Assembly: GCA_963693085.1 (NCBI GenBank)
Contig: OY856409.1
Span: 1,537,107,072-1,537,171,071 of the forward strand
DNA length: 64,000 bases
Reading direction: 5' to 3'
DNA from: Alisma plantago-aquatica
Taxonomy: Eukaryota > Streptophyta > Magnoliopsida > Alismatales > Alismataceae
In this document: piece after piece, positions 32,883-45,050 of the stretch
How the letters are laid out: each line of letters begins with the position of its first letter
Numbering within the stretch: the stretch's first letter is position 1
Program-made: the position numbers and the translations under genes
Notes under the pieces: model-generated
Databases searched by the model: none
Told to the model about the DNA's origin: nothing
What the model saw: only the letters and a program-made list of their open reading frames with translations

Positions 32883-35800
32883 GGGTATAAGAGTAGACGG
32901 CAGCTGTGTTCTGGCGAAGAGTTGGATTGGGAAGTTGATCAAGGGAGACCGGACGTCTGAGAGCAGCTAGGAAACAAGAAGCCGCGCTCGAGCTAAATGC
33001 TCTCTACCTCTCCCCTCTCTCGTGCACTGCCTTGCTGTGCAGTCCGTTACTTATGGAAGAAACCGGATCAGTACAAACTTTGTTCTTCAAGGATTTCTGT
33101 TTATCTTTCCCTTACGATAATTGCATTCTGTTTGTAATTTTTTTCCGTTTTGGGAACCCTTCTTCAGCGAAAAAATCTTAAATAAAGATTGCATAAAATT
33201 AGTCACTGTGCGGGGCGTTACTCTGCACGATGACCAGCTGGATGCCCGCTGTTAGTAATTGGTGTTCAACTAAAGCCGAATTAGGGTTTTAAATTATTGC
33301 AATCCAGCAAATACAAAAAAAGGCACTATTTACCAAAAAGGCAACAAGCTAGCCCTAAGAGAGTATACGTAGCATATTCATAGCAATGCCTGTTTCATAC
33401 TCCTTAATATTCAGTCAAAAGTTATGTTTCTCTCTACAAATAAAAGGCAGCAGCATTTCAACTTACGGTGGCGCCAAAGCATATATTTTTATAAGCTATA
33501 TTGCAAAAGTAATTTCGTACGATTCTTCCAATTGTTGATATAAGATAATACTAGACGTCTCTTTATACATGAAAGGCAAGATATGTTATGGAAGAGATCC
33601 ATAATAATTGTCCTCATTTAAACAAATCACTGACACATACCACATTCGCTTGGTCATCCCTGTGTTTGCGGTTCCCACCTCTAAAGTTAGTGCGTCTTCC
33701 CATTATTTCTTTCCTTGTTTCATTCTGTACCTCACTTGTCTAAATTTATTACATCGAGATGAAAGGTAGATGGGCAACAAACTGTGTTGCCAATTCTTTC
33801 CGGATGACCAAACCTATTCTTCGAAATGCGACATCTTTTGACATCGTCTTCAAATTTTCATTTGGAAACCATCTCTATCATTAATAAGTTATTACCATTA
33901 AGATATTTCTTTCGTCGCATATAAGAAACTCACCAATGGTCATACAAAATATTGAAAAGATCTAAACCGCTATTGCATAATTTTTGTGATCGCGGATGCT
34001 TTTGTTGAAGTTCTTCTAAACTATGTACAAGTGACAAAGCTTAGATGGTTGAATGTAGTGAGGCCGTAAAGTATGATTTTGCATTATACTTTTACATGGA
34101 AACATGCTTTTCACAGTTTTACTGCCTTAAAATAAACTCTAAGTTCAAACTTTTCACATTAAAAATGTTTTATTTTAAGCACTTACATATAGTCAAAACA
34201 TGTTACAAGTAGGATCTCATAGGGATAGTATACGCCAACTAGACCTTTTCTATATCTATGCAAACCACGGTGCTCTACTCATCATATAGCAGAAAAGAGC
34301 TGAAGGATTAAAGGAACTCGACACCCTAGAAAACACTAGATGAATTATACTCAATAATTAAAACATCAAATTAAACCAAAATTAAAGATTGCATATAAAA
34401 ATCAACAAGTCCTCCTAACATCCATAAAATAAAATGTTTTTGTGGAAGTAAATATATTGGAGAAAAACCCTTATGTGGTAATAGAGGATGTATCCTTTTC
34501 TCATGTCATGTTTTAATGAATGATAAACGCTAGGTCAGTTGGTAAAAGAACATGTTTGTGTACCCTTTTGAGTTTGGTATATTTGTATTTTTAGCACCAT
34601 AAGTTGTAGAGTTTCTCGATACAATCCAAACAGTTATGTTACTCTAAATAATGTTATGACTCATAGGTCTGTAGATGTATAGTTCTGGAGGATTATTTTT
34701 TCCATCCACAAAGGGCTAGTGATGTAGCTTGTTTCCCATCAGTGTTTATTATATAAAATTATGATTTAGTTAAGAATTAAATGAGAATTAAATAAATGTA
34801 AGGTCATGCGTCACGGTAGAGATGGAACTAAAACCACTCTACAAAAATAAAAATATAAGAATGTTATCGTGTGTAGTAATGAGTTCCCAAAGATATGTTT
34901 TATTGGGATGTTTTGTTATATCTCATGTATGTAACAATTCCACCAACCCAAGGCACACGTTTCTTATTTTTTTGGGGAGTCCCTTCATATATCCACGGGT
35001 GAAGAGTTGTTCCACCCAATATTTGTTTATGCCTAAAGGCTATAAATCAGTTTATGTATTTAAGATTGTATCTTCCTTGGGTCTTCTATCTTCTTAATAT
35101 TGTTGTGATTAGACTAGTTGCAAGCTTCATAGTTATCCATATGTTAATATTTTCTTTAGAATCTTTCCAACCTTATAGTCATATCATGATCATCATCATC
35201 ATCATCAACTAAGCCTCAATCCCAACTTTAGAATCTTTCCAACTTTATAGTCATACTTAGTAGAAATTCAATTACCATTGATTTTGGTTTTTAACCTAGA
35301 AAAGAATAGGTACTTGCATCATCAAAATTTATCTCAAATCCTCAAGACCAAACATAGGTCTTGAAGCCAAATTTAGATTATCAAACTTATATCAATATAA
35401 TTCAAACATAAAAAATATTATCCATACTCATATCATCCATATTAATATCACATATTTCATCTATCATCTAATCTCATATGGAACAAGACCTATAATCTAA
35501 AAGTATTATCTCTTCAAGATTGATGTTACCCTATATCCATTACATCCTCATATATACTCTTTTCTGTGTGGCCACATTTTTCCATGCACGTGTTTTGGAA
35601 AACTATTTGTTTCAGAACAAATAATTTTGAGGAATTTTGGATCTTGGTTAGATTAAAACCAAGACTAAAACCATAGGTGAATGTCCCACATAGCAAAGAT
35701 TACAAACCCATGAGAGTTATAGGAAAGGGTGAGAACATGGTGTCGACTATTGTAGTCAATCTAACCACATTGCTCTTCCTATGATGCCTATCATCTACCA

Positions 35801-36005
35801 AAAAACACAAATTCTCATATTTCCACATTATAATTGATGAAAGAAACTATTTCTATATTACATGCATTAGTCTAATCCTAAATATCAGACACATGGGTAA
35901 TACCTAGAGGCTAGGTTATATATACTATGTCAAGAAGGACTAATATAACCCATTTGATTTCAAGTTGAAGGCTTTTTTAGTTTGAGTTGCATTATCATAA
36001 AATGG
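32883..36005. other. Zinc-finger gene 5' flank and intergenic DNA
   Basis: About 33003-33025 is a run of CTCTC/CCTCTCC, which is GAGA-rich on the gene's sense strand and could belong to the 5' UTR or promoter; I see no clear TATA box. Beyond 33250 the DNA is AT-rich. At 34528-34552 a tRNA A-box-like string (ggtcagttggtaaaag) may be a decayed SINE. A near-exact 25 bp duplication (agaatctttccaacYttatagtcat) occurs at about 35158 and 35231, separated by an (ATC)n run. No gene seen. Confidence 0.5.
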
Positions 36006-36014
36006 TAGCCTTTG

Positions 36015-36254
36015 ACAACAAGGTTTTACTTGGGTGGTAAAGGCACAGACTCCCCTATGAATGTGCACGGGTTCGAACCCTTGGTTGTGTGCCTTAGAAA
36101 TGAATTATCTCGTCATGTAGACTGGCTCACTATGCCATTTAAACACCCCCTCAGATATGTTGATAGTCGAGATGGTACTAGGGTTTACGTTGTCGGGAAG
36201 GTGTCATTGAAGTGCCTCCTCCTCGAGGGGTGGTTCCAAGATCTCAAAAAAATC
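36015..36254 (+). mobile_element. tRNA-derived SINE with 9 bp TSD
   Basis: Pol III internal promoter elements: an A-box-like tgggtggtaaagg at 36031-36043 and a perfect B box GGTTCGAACCC at 36070-36080, spaced as in tRNA-derived SINEs. The 3' end is A-rich (aaaaaaatc). The direct repeat tagcctttg flanks it at 36006-36014 and 36255-36263. It is about 240 bp. The 81-codon open frame across it is not a gene. Confidence 0.65.
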
Positions 36255-36263
36255 TAGCCTTTG

Positions 36264-36685
36264 TTATTGCTCATGATATGATATTACCTTTGGCATCCCC
36301 ATATTAAAACCGTATATTTGTATGTGGTGTCCAAACTAAAATCCCCATCGAGGTGACAATTATAGTTCTACACATTGCATGCTAGGCCAGAAGAACAAAA
36401 ATATAAGAAGATAGAAGAAATACATTCTGTATGTATGCTCATGTGGAAACATAAGTAGTGAATGCACACTAACTTATAATTATTTTTATATACATAAAAC
36501 TGACCATCCAACATATTATTACAAAGTAATTCTTATACATTTAATAGTGGTCATAGAATGATATATTTTAGACATTATGTTGTACAAATATACAAATTAT
36601 TACTCGGTAATATGTTTACAGGACGCCTTCTCCTCACACAACTCTCATTATATATCAAGCATTATCATGGTCATGTTGCAGGATG
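36264..36685. other. AT-rich intergenic DNA
   Basis: Nothing recognised between the SINE and the TSD of the large retrotransposon. Confidence 0.6.
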
Positions 36686-36690
36686 CCTAA

Positions 36691-39600
36691 TGTGACAACC
36701 CCAATTTCTATATACTTTCCTTAGTGACATTCACAGATATGTGTACACTCATATCTATAGATGTCAGAACGGAAAGTACAAGAGATCAAGGTAGGCAACG
36801 CAATCAGAGAAGTGAGTCAGATCGTTGTTCACAACACCATGAATAGCCACAAAAACATTCATTCATTGAATATAAATAAAGTCATTACATAATATTACTT
36901 CATATGGAAGAGATGAATAGTTTTATAAAGAAAGGAAATTATTACATAGGATTTAGAACATCATATACATCATCTAGAAGAATAAACAACTATCTAACTG
37001 AAAAATAAGATGAGAGATAGAAATCTATCTAATATATCCTCCAAGTTCATTTATTTATAGCATTTAATACTTTGAGATGCATCATACGTTCCTTGTACCT
37101 AGAAAATACTTGAAACAAAAACATCAACATAAAGTTGGTACGTGGTAGTAAAGATGTTATACTATGCTGGCATATTGAAAATAGTTGAAAGGAGAATAAA
37201 AAGAAGAAAACATTATTTAAAGGCAGAAAATCGAGTAAACCCAAGTTACTTAATCATATTTCCAATGAACATGCATTACTATGGTGGACTTAGCACATAA
37301 TCACATATATTATGGGCCCTTCCCCGTGTACCTTGTACTCTAGGGATCTCCCCATATACCATGTACTCTAGAGAGGAGCTAGTCAACATTAAAGCTTTCC
37401 CTCTCTAATAGAGAGATTAATCAACACCAACAGTAACTACATTTCATTTTTCATTCCCTTAATGTTCTTTAGTATTCAGACGGAAATGGCAATAGACATA
37501 GATATACACCGAGCAATGTATTCAAATACATGCAAGTAGATACTTATATTTAACATCCAGCAAAACTAGTCATATACTTATATCCACATACCTTGAATCT
37601 CAGATCTTGATTTCAACAAGCTCTGATTAAGAGAGAGTAGATCACCTTGAAAGAGAAATAAGACCTAATGTCATAATGTGTTTTCAACACCTTATATTAG
37701 GATTTGGGTCATACTAGGGTTTTTATTAAGTGTCTTATGTCTTAAACCAAAGTATGATAATAGGGGGAAATATTCAGGTCAGGGGTCAGAGTGTTGATGG
37801 TGGTATTTAAGATAGTTGATCTAATCTTAATCATCATTATTATAGTGAGAAGGAAATACACCATCTTATGGTTTAAGAAATGTTAAGTCTATTATTGATC
37901 AACAATATAGGGTTTCAGTTCAGAGAGAAAAGGATCAGGTTGGAGTCTCAGGGTTTTTCATAAATATTGATCCCTATTCTTATCTTTATTTTCTATAAGT
38001 TAATTTATAAAGAAAATAGTTAAGGTCCAAAAGAAAGGTGCATTGATTCTAGGATTGGATTTAGGTATTTGCAATATTCTATACATATTCCTCTTATTTT
38101 TCTAAAAACATGGATATTTTATGGGATTTTTTCTGATACATGAGCTATTTATAATCAATTTTATAAGATCTGGCCAATTAGATAAATTCTGGAGAAATAA
38201 ATGGAAAAAAAAAGCAAGCTCTCCTTCACGGATCAGGTGAGGGATCCGACTAACCAAATTCTCCCACTGACCTACGAGCGGACACTCGTCTGAGGGGGGG
38301 TCAGTGCTGGCGAAAAGATGAAAAGGCCCAAGGGGTTTGAATGGAACCCATTTACGGGCATGGGTAGGGTGGACAATCCACGTGCTTGATTGTTCCCTGC
38401 TCACGCGCCATGGTTGTAGTGAGGGAACAATAGAGGAGGTGAAGGTGAGGTCGGGGTTCTAGGGGGTGTTGGGCAGTGTTGAGGAGTGGGTTGATTTCAC
38501 TAGGTCGCGGTGGTTGTGAGGAGATTGAGATCGTCGACGTTGGTCGTGTGAGCTCTATTTTTTAATCAAAATAGGACGAAATGAACGAGAAGAGGAGATG
38601 GGGGTTACCTACCCTCGAGTTGGATTGAGGGAGTTAGAAGCTCCGCGGCAGTCTGTTGATGAGCTTGTGATCTTCCTAAAGCTCAGAGATGGCTCCAACC
38701 TCGCCGACGGTGAAGGTCTTGGAGCTCGGTTGCGGGGCTTATCGACCCAGGCTCCTGGGCCTTCATGGCTCTAACCAAAGCTTGCAACCTTCTTGTCGTG
38801 GTCCCCCGATGGTGTGGCCACGCTTGATTGGAAGGAGGGTGTTTCTGGAGTGAAGGAGGAGGTCGAGGTCAGGTACAACAAGGTGCTCGGGGTGAGGGAG
38901 GTAGGAGCGTGCTTCGTTGGAATTGAGGGTGGGGGATGATAAAGGGGAGGTTGGTGGAGCTTGTGGGAGCCTTATATAGGCATAAGGTGGTCGAGAGATT
39001 TAAGCCCTAGATCGGGCGCTGCCTCCAGTGAGAGGTACGAGGAAGAGGGGGGTTGTTCTCCCTGATCCGAAGGAGTTTGGTGACGTGGTGACCACCGTTG
39101 GGCTCGTTCGGGTGAGAAGAAGCCTTCCTCAAAATATCTCACAGAGAAGAGGCGAGATTTGGGTGCGAGAGGCATTGGAGGGGGTCGTTGATCAGTTGAA
39201 GCCAAGACTGGGTCGTGCGGGGGGGTTAGGGATGACCCGAGAGTTGTTGGATCCTGTGTGATCCTCGATCGAAGCATCGAACGGCTAAGATTGAAACCAT
39301 TTAAGTGATCTGCGCCCATTTAGCGAAAAAGGACCGTGTGACACATATTTATCAAATCAAATCAGAAACTTAGGTCCTAGGGCTTAATAGATGACATTAT
39401 ACACATTATTTTCAAATGTTAATAGCTCTTAATTGGTCAAACCAATTGTAATTAGATTTTAGGAATAGCTTTATAATGTCATGATGTAGCTATGGTGTAA
39501 AATTAGAATTGAAACTCAAAGGGTCAACATGGTTATTGACTAAGTACATTAACTCCTAAAGTTCACCTTCATGTGACACTTAGGGTTTTACATTATGTGA

Positions 39601-39720
39601 AATTGATAGGCCATTTAGTCAATTTAGTGAGGGAGATGGTTGAGGGTATTATAGTAATTAACAAGATTTAAAAGAGAGATAAATATATGTAAAAAACTTA
39701 TAAAAAATCATTCTATCACA
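36691..39720 (-). mobile_element. 3' LTR of the minus-strand chromovirus
   Basis: On the plus strand it opens tgtgacaacccc and closes tctatcaca, giving TG...CA ends on the minus strand. It aligns along its length with 48592-51620. A minus-strand TATA box (ctatataagg) lies at about 38971-38980, with a GC-rich segment (38200-39330) around the start of transcription. Open frames such as 38972-39319 lie in LTR sequence and have no recognisable product. Confidence 0.9.
38971..38980 (-). promoter_or_regulatory. TATA box of the minus-strand chromovirus 3' LTR
   Basis: The minus strand reads cctatataag; the same motif recurs in the 5' LTR at about 50876-50884. Confidence 0.6.
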
Positions 39721-39722
39721 TT

Positions 39723-39740
39723 CTCACCCTCCTTTTAAGA
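39723..39740 (-). other. Polypurine tract of the minus-strand chromovirus
   Basis: The minus strand reads taaaaggagggtgagaa directly before the LTR opening TGTGATAGAA. Confidence 0.8.
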
Positions 39741-39756
39741 ATTTTGTCCCCAAAAT

Positions 39757-40930
39757 TCAAGCAGCGTGGAAAAAGTGCGGATATTTCTTCTCGAACTCAG
39801 TCTTGAGCTCCCATGTGGCATCAATATGATCATGGTGGCTCCAGAGAACTTTCACAATATCTATACGTTGATTATTGTAAAGTTCCTTTGACTTAAAATT
39901 GAGAATTCTAACTAGGGACTCAGCATAAGACAGATCATCTTTCAGCTCGAGAGGCTCATGATTCAGAATGTGACTGGCGTCTTTGACATAAGGCTTCAGA
40001 TTAGATCATGAAAGACATTATGCATGGCATTATACGGAGGTGGAAAAGCGAGACGATAGGCACATTCACCAACCCTTTCCAGAATCCCAAAGGGTCCAAC
40101 ATAACAAGGACTTAGCTTTCCTTTGTTCTTGGCCAAAGCTCAAATAGGTCATATTTTCATAAAAATGTGGTCACCTTCTTTGAACTGACGTTCTTGTCGG
40201 TGAGCATCTGTGTAATATTTCTGCCTATCCTATGCCCACTTCATCCTCTTCTTGATCGGTGCAACTTTATTAGTATACAGCTGCATCTCTACAGATTTCA
40301 TCAGGGTATGCTCTCTGACGTAGTCCCAGTGTAACGGAGATCTGTATGGTCGGCCATAGAGAGCTTCATAGGGAGGCATCCTGATGCTTGCCTGATAGCT
40401 ATTATTATAGGAAAAATTAGCTAAAGGCAAATAGTTGTCCCATGAGCCTTCCCAATCGAGAACACAAGCTCACAAAAGATCCTCCAAAATTTGCATTGTA
40501 CGTTCTGACTACCCGTCTGTCTATGGATGGTAGGCTATATTGAAGTTCAATTTGGTGTTCAATTCTTCTTAAACTTGTTTCCACAGCTTTTAAGTAAAGT
40601 TTGTGTCCCTATCTAAGATAATGTATGTTGAAACTCCATGCAGACATACTATCTCTCGTATATAGAGGTCAGCCAGCTCAGACACTTTCACAGTAGTCTT
40701 CATAGGGAGAAAATGAGATGACTTGGTCAGGCGATCCACTATGACCCATGTAGTGTCGTATCCCTTCCTGGTCCTGGGTATTCCCACCACAAAATCCATG
40801 GTGATGTGTTCCCATTTCCATTTTGGAATCTCAAGGGGTTGTAGTAGACTGCCTAGTCTTTGATGCTTGGCCTTGATTCTTTGGCATCTCAGACACCTGG
40901 ACACAAACTAATTATGGAAGATATCGAGGC
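39757..40930 (-). pseudogene. Integrase core and chromodomain of the minus-strand chromovirus
   Basis: Minus-strand frames hold the C-x2-C half of the zinc finger (SRCLRCQ, about 40880-40905), the DDE core with TMDFVVGIPRTRKGYD (first Asp) and LDRDTNFT (second Asp), a broken patch around 40430-40590 where the catalytic Glu motif is expected, then NFSYNNSYQASIRM and EALYGRPYRSPLHW. The C-terminal part reads LSPCYVGPFG and NVFH, and ends with a chromodomain-like segment (LVRILNFKSKEL, then IVKVLWSHH) that stops at TGA 39757-39759. The N-terminal His pair of the zinc finger is missing, apparently lost at the foreign segment 40982-41454. Confidence 0.8.
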
Positions 40931-40981
40931 TTATGGTTTTCACTGCCATAGTCAATGTGAAAACTAGATCGAAGAAAACAT

Positions 40982-41454
40982 ATTGTAACATCCCTGACCT
41001 GGGTTATGTGTTAACCCTAGATGTTTTGCCTAATAAGGTTGACTAAATGCTTAATCTTATCTTGGGAAAAGTAATTAGGGATCATGAGAAACTTATGTTT
41101 CAATTTTAGTCCTGTTTGAACAATGTTGAAGCAAATGTTTGCCTATTTTAGACTAAAATGCAAATGACCCAAGTTGAGGGGTTAAATTGCAAAATGTTTC
41201 ATGATAAGATGTTTCTATGATGCAGAGACATCATAAGAATGAATATGATGTAGTGGTATGGTTTTCACAAGCTTGGGCACCGAGATTAAGCTTGTAAAGC
41301 AATCCTTGTGCATTAAAACCTAGTTTTGGTGTAAAGTGCAATTTACCCAAAATCTAGGTTTCAATATGAAAATTACCACTTCAATAAGGTTCCTAATGTT
41401 TCTTGGCATCATATAGAGCAAATAAAATGAGAGGGGTTGTCTTTACAGCTGACT
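40982..41454. mobile_element. Foreign segment replacing the integrase N-terminus of the minus-strand chromovirus
   Basis: On either side, protein-level matches to the plus-strand element are clear: up to WVPE at about 41455 (matching WVPV at about 5208-5219) and again from about 40930 (matching the CLTC zone at about 5369-5380). Between them about 44 codons of integrase are missing and some 470 bp of non-coding sequence stands instead. It opens TGTAACATCCCTGACC on the plus strand, a form common at plant gypsy LTR starts, so it may be an LTR fragment. No matching end or TSD was found; a deletion with filler DNA is the alternative. Confidence 0.5.
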
Positions 41455-43515
41455 ACTCAGGAACCCACATATGGTTCTTGTATCGAAGACCATCATCAAG
41501 ACCCACCGACAGATGTGTTTGAGGCTTCGACATGAGAGAGGAGAGCTCTACAAGATTAGGACTAGCTTTCTGTGCCTCAAGAAGTTCAAAGTGCAAGTTA
41601 GACATGATGGAGATGTTGTTGAAATGTACACGATCAGAGAAAAATTGTGGCTTCTAGCACACTAGGTCCTCCATATTCCTCCATTCAGGAACAGATAAAG
41701 ATGCACACACTATCTTTTTCCTTAAGGGCGTCAACGACTGCATTAGACTTACCCAGATGATAGGCAATAGTGAAATTGTAGTCCTTTAGATATTCGATCC
41801 ATCACCATTGTCATAGATTTAGGTCCTTCTGAGTCAGGATGTACTTCAAGCTTTTGTGGTCGGTGAAGATGTCGAACGTTGCCCCGTACAAGTAGTGCCT
41901 CCATATTTTGAGAGCATAAATGATTGCAGCTAATTCCAAATCACGTGTGGGATAATTACGTTCATTGGGTTTTAGTTGTATGGATGTAAAGGTCACTATT
42001 TATTCATTCTGCTATAGGACACATCCTAACCCATTTCTCGAAGCATCAGTGAATATCACAAACCCTTCGTTGCCAGATGGTGGAATAAGAACAGGAGCTG
42101 ACGTAAACTTCTTTTTTAATTGTTGGAAATTGGTCTCACATGCAGCTGACCAGAAGAAGTGCTCTTCCTTCTGAGTAAGCTTAGTCAGAAGAAGTGTGAC
42201 TTTGGAGAAATTCAGAATAAAGCGATGATAATATCTGGCTAGACCCAAGAAACTTTGGATTTTAAAAGGGTTCTGAGGAGGTTGCCAATCAAGTACAGTA
42301 GAGACTTTGGTAGGATCAACATATATGTTACCCCTAGAAATGACATGTCCAAGAAACATGACTTTGTCAATCCAGAATTCACATTTAGAAAGCTTGCCAT
42401 AGAATTTCTGGGCTGGAAGAATCTCAAGAACTGCCTCAAGTGCTCCTAATGTTTCTCCATGGAATCAGAATAGATCAGAATATCATCAATAAAGATGACT
42501 ACAAACTCGTCAAGATAAGGTTGGAAGACTTTGTTCATCAGATTCATAAATATGCCAGGTGCGTTGGTCAACCTGAATGACATCACTAGAAATTCATAAT
42601 GCCCATAACAAGTTCGAAAAGCAGTTTTAGATATATTAGAATCTTTGACATTCAGTTGATGGTAGCCAGAGCGAAGATCAATTTTTGAAAAGACTTTAGC
42701 CGTACGAAGCTAATCAAATAGGTCATCATTATGAGGGAGAGGATACTTGTTTTTAATAGTAGCCTGGTTCAACATGCGGTAGTCAATACACATACACATA
42801 GAACGCCTTTCTTTTTTAGAAAAAGAATAGGCGCACCCCAAGGGGAACACTAGGATGGATGAACCCTTTATCGAGAAGTTCTTGCAACTGTTTCTTCAAC
42901 TCCATAAGCTCAGTAGGAGCCATCCTATATGGTAACTTAGAAATCAGAGTGGTTCCAAGAAGAAGATCTATGGAGAACTCAATGTCTGTATTTGGAGGCA
43001 GCCCAGGAAGCTCCTCTAGAAATACGTTGGGAAAGTCACATACCACCTCCAGACTTTCTACAGGCCCGCTACTAGGACTAGTCTCTGAGACTAATGCGAG
43101 GAAGACTTTGCATCCTTGGAAAATGAGCTTTTTAGCTTTAAGAGAGGAGATTATAATATTATTACAGAATCTTCTTCCCCTAGGAATCTTCACAGGACAA
43201 GAGTGAGGTTGAGAGAGGACTACCATCTTATTTCTACAGTCAATGTGAGCATGATATGTGTATAGCCAATCCATGCCAAGTATAATATCAAATTCTTCCA
43301 TAGTTAAGAGAATGAATTCAAATGGAATATCATGATTTTTGAAAATAAGAGAGAGGACATCAGTTTTCAGTAGGGTAGTGAGTATCTTGTCACTAGGAGT
43401 AGACACATCTAGAATATATCCCAAGTCCCTTATATGCAGATGTAACATAGATGCCAGAGTTTGAGAAATGAAAGTATTTGTAGATCTAGAGTCGAATAAA
43501 GCCTTACCAGGATGA
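41455..43515 (-). pseudogene. Protease, reverse transcriptase and RNase H of the minus-strand chromovirus
   Basis: Protease: FDSRSTNTFIS at about 43455-43500, where the family has DSG or DTG; the catalytic Gly is Arg. The frame 42816-43448 then carries DIILGMDWL, the linker VFLEELPGLPP, and PYRMAP.ELMELK. RT continues in other frames with [10 protein letters not shown] (FIDD at 42482-42493), FLGHVIS and SFLGLARYYHRF. RNase H holds [32 protein letters not shown] and [11 protein letters not shown] (41811-42060). The linker towards integrase matches the plus-strand element until 41455. Several frameshifts and stops make it inactive. Confidence 0.85.
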
Positions 43516-43599
43516 TCATTTAATGATACTGTGACTACACATGATAATTGAGCTTATGAATAATTTGAAGGCTATAACAAGATATTAAATTATGAAAAG

Positions 43600-44720
43600 A
43601 ATTTAGGTTACCTTCACAAAGTTGTTTAGGATTTTCCTTGGCCTCTTCTGCATTTACTACAAAACTTCTATCATTGTGGTGTCCCTAAGGCGGTGGAGCA
43701 CCTGTTGCAAGATTTCTAAATACAAAGGGAGTTGGGAACTTGGCGACAAAATGACCCTCCTTCTTGCAGTTATAGCAAACTAGCTTGGTATGACGGTATA
43801 CCCCACCATTGTGTCACCCACAAGTCTTGCACTTTGGGTGGACTATCTTCTGTTGATTTTGATGGTGCTTCTATCCTCCTTTTCCTGAACCTCCTCCTTT
43901 CCCTGATCCCTTGTTGTTATGGACAAGTTTGAACTTTCTAGAATTATCCTCCTCAGTGGTGGTTAACCCTAAGTACCCCATGCTGGAAGGTTTCCGCATG
44001 CCCAGCTCTCTCTCCTGCTTGAGGGCCATGTCTAGAGCTTCATCTATGCTTCTAGAATGGGAAGCTATCACTAGGGTTTTTAGGTGGGCGGAAAGATAGT
44101 CAACATAATGCTCGGTTAGGTGGTCTTCTGTCCTGATAGGTGCATAACATTCCAGAAGCCTAAACTTCTGGGTGTAGTCAGCTACTGAAAGACTGCCCTG
44201 CCTTAGTTCCATGTAAATCTTCTCCTTCCTCTTCCTCTCAGTTGTAGGCATGAAATGGTCAGTGAAGAGGATTTTGAAGGCTTCCCACCCCATGTCATCT
44301 ACTTCTTCTCCCCTATTCCCACCATAGTTTTCCCACTAGATTTTCACCCCTCCCTTAAGCAAATGTGTGGCGAATATGACCTTCTTCTCATTGGGTACTT
44401 CTAGGGTACGGAAGGCGTTCTCTACGGAGAGGATCCAGGCCTCGGCCTTATCCATGACTTCAGGCTGATTTTCCCCCAAAAGGTGTCAGGGTTAAGCTTG
44501 ATGAAATCTATCACTGTCACTTCCTTTTTCCTAGAGGAGCTAGGTTTAGGGGTTCCTTTTAGGGTAAGGGTTTCCATGAAGTCTACAGGATCTTCTTTTA
44601 TTCCTCTCACCTTTCCTTGTCCGTGGTATTGGGATCAGGTACTTCAGAGGTTTCAGGCTCTTTCCTCTTCTTAAAGGATGATTCTTCAGAGGCCTTTAAG
44701 TCACAAGTCTTAGGAGGCAT
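43600..44720 (-). pseudogene. gag: gag of the minus-strand chromovirus
   Basis: The start codon at 44718-44720 opens MPPKTCDLK and a KKRK stretch, comparable with the basic N-terminus of the plus-strand gag. A frameshift near 44610 leads to VIDFIKLNPDTFWG, the equivalent of the IDFIK/LDFIK..FWG motif at 2161-2205 in the other element. The best-preserved block (43871-44293) has GSLSVADYTQKFRLLECY. The zinc knuckle at about 43740-43780 reads C-x2-C-x4-H-x4-F: the last Cys is replaced by Phe. Multiple stops are present. Confidence 0.8.
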
Positions 44721-45050
44721 CCTGAAATTAGGTGGACATATTAGATTTATCATTCAGCAAATATTTTTATATGATATTTCATTATTCTCCTTTATTAATT
44801 ATTAATGATCTTAATGTTATGATTTGTAGAGGATACTAAAATCCTTATCAGTCGGTCCTTAAGACTTTCTAAAAAGAGAGACTCTTTTCATAATCTTATA
44901 TCATAAGATAAGGGGAAAATTATTTAAAAACAAAGATGAGAGGGAAGTTTTCCTATAGAAGGGATGAGAGGAAAATTTCTATGGATGAGAAGGGTCCTAA
45001 TTAAGGTATGCCCAAGAAGTAGGGGACATTTAGGATATCGGCTAGGTAGA
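44721..45050 (-). other. Inner part of the minus-strand chromovirus leader
   Basis: Non-coding DNA between gag and the nested solo LTR; the outer part of the same leader continues at 48401-48574. Confidence 0.75.

Noticed and set aside
36032..36103. tRNA gene
   Set aside because: A and B boxes are present but the cloverleaf arms do not pair and the unit has a SINE tail and TSD.
36012..36257. 81-codon plus-strand open frame
   Set aside because: Coincides with the SINE and covers its Pol III promoter boxes.
38972..39319. 115-codon frame on the minus strand
   Set aside because: Inside the LTR around its TATA box; GC-rich LTR sequence only.
41471..41665. Plus-strand 64-codon frame rich in Lys/Arg
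   Set aside because: The opposite strand of this stretch matches the RNase H-integrase linker of the related chromovirus, so the plus-strand frame is a shadow.
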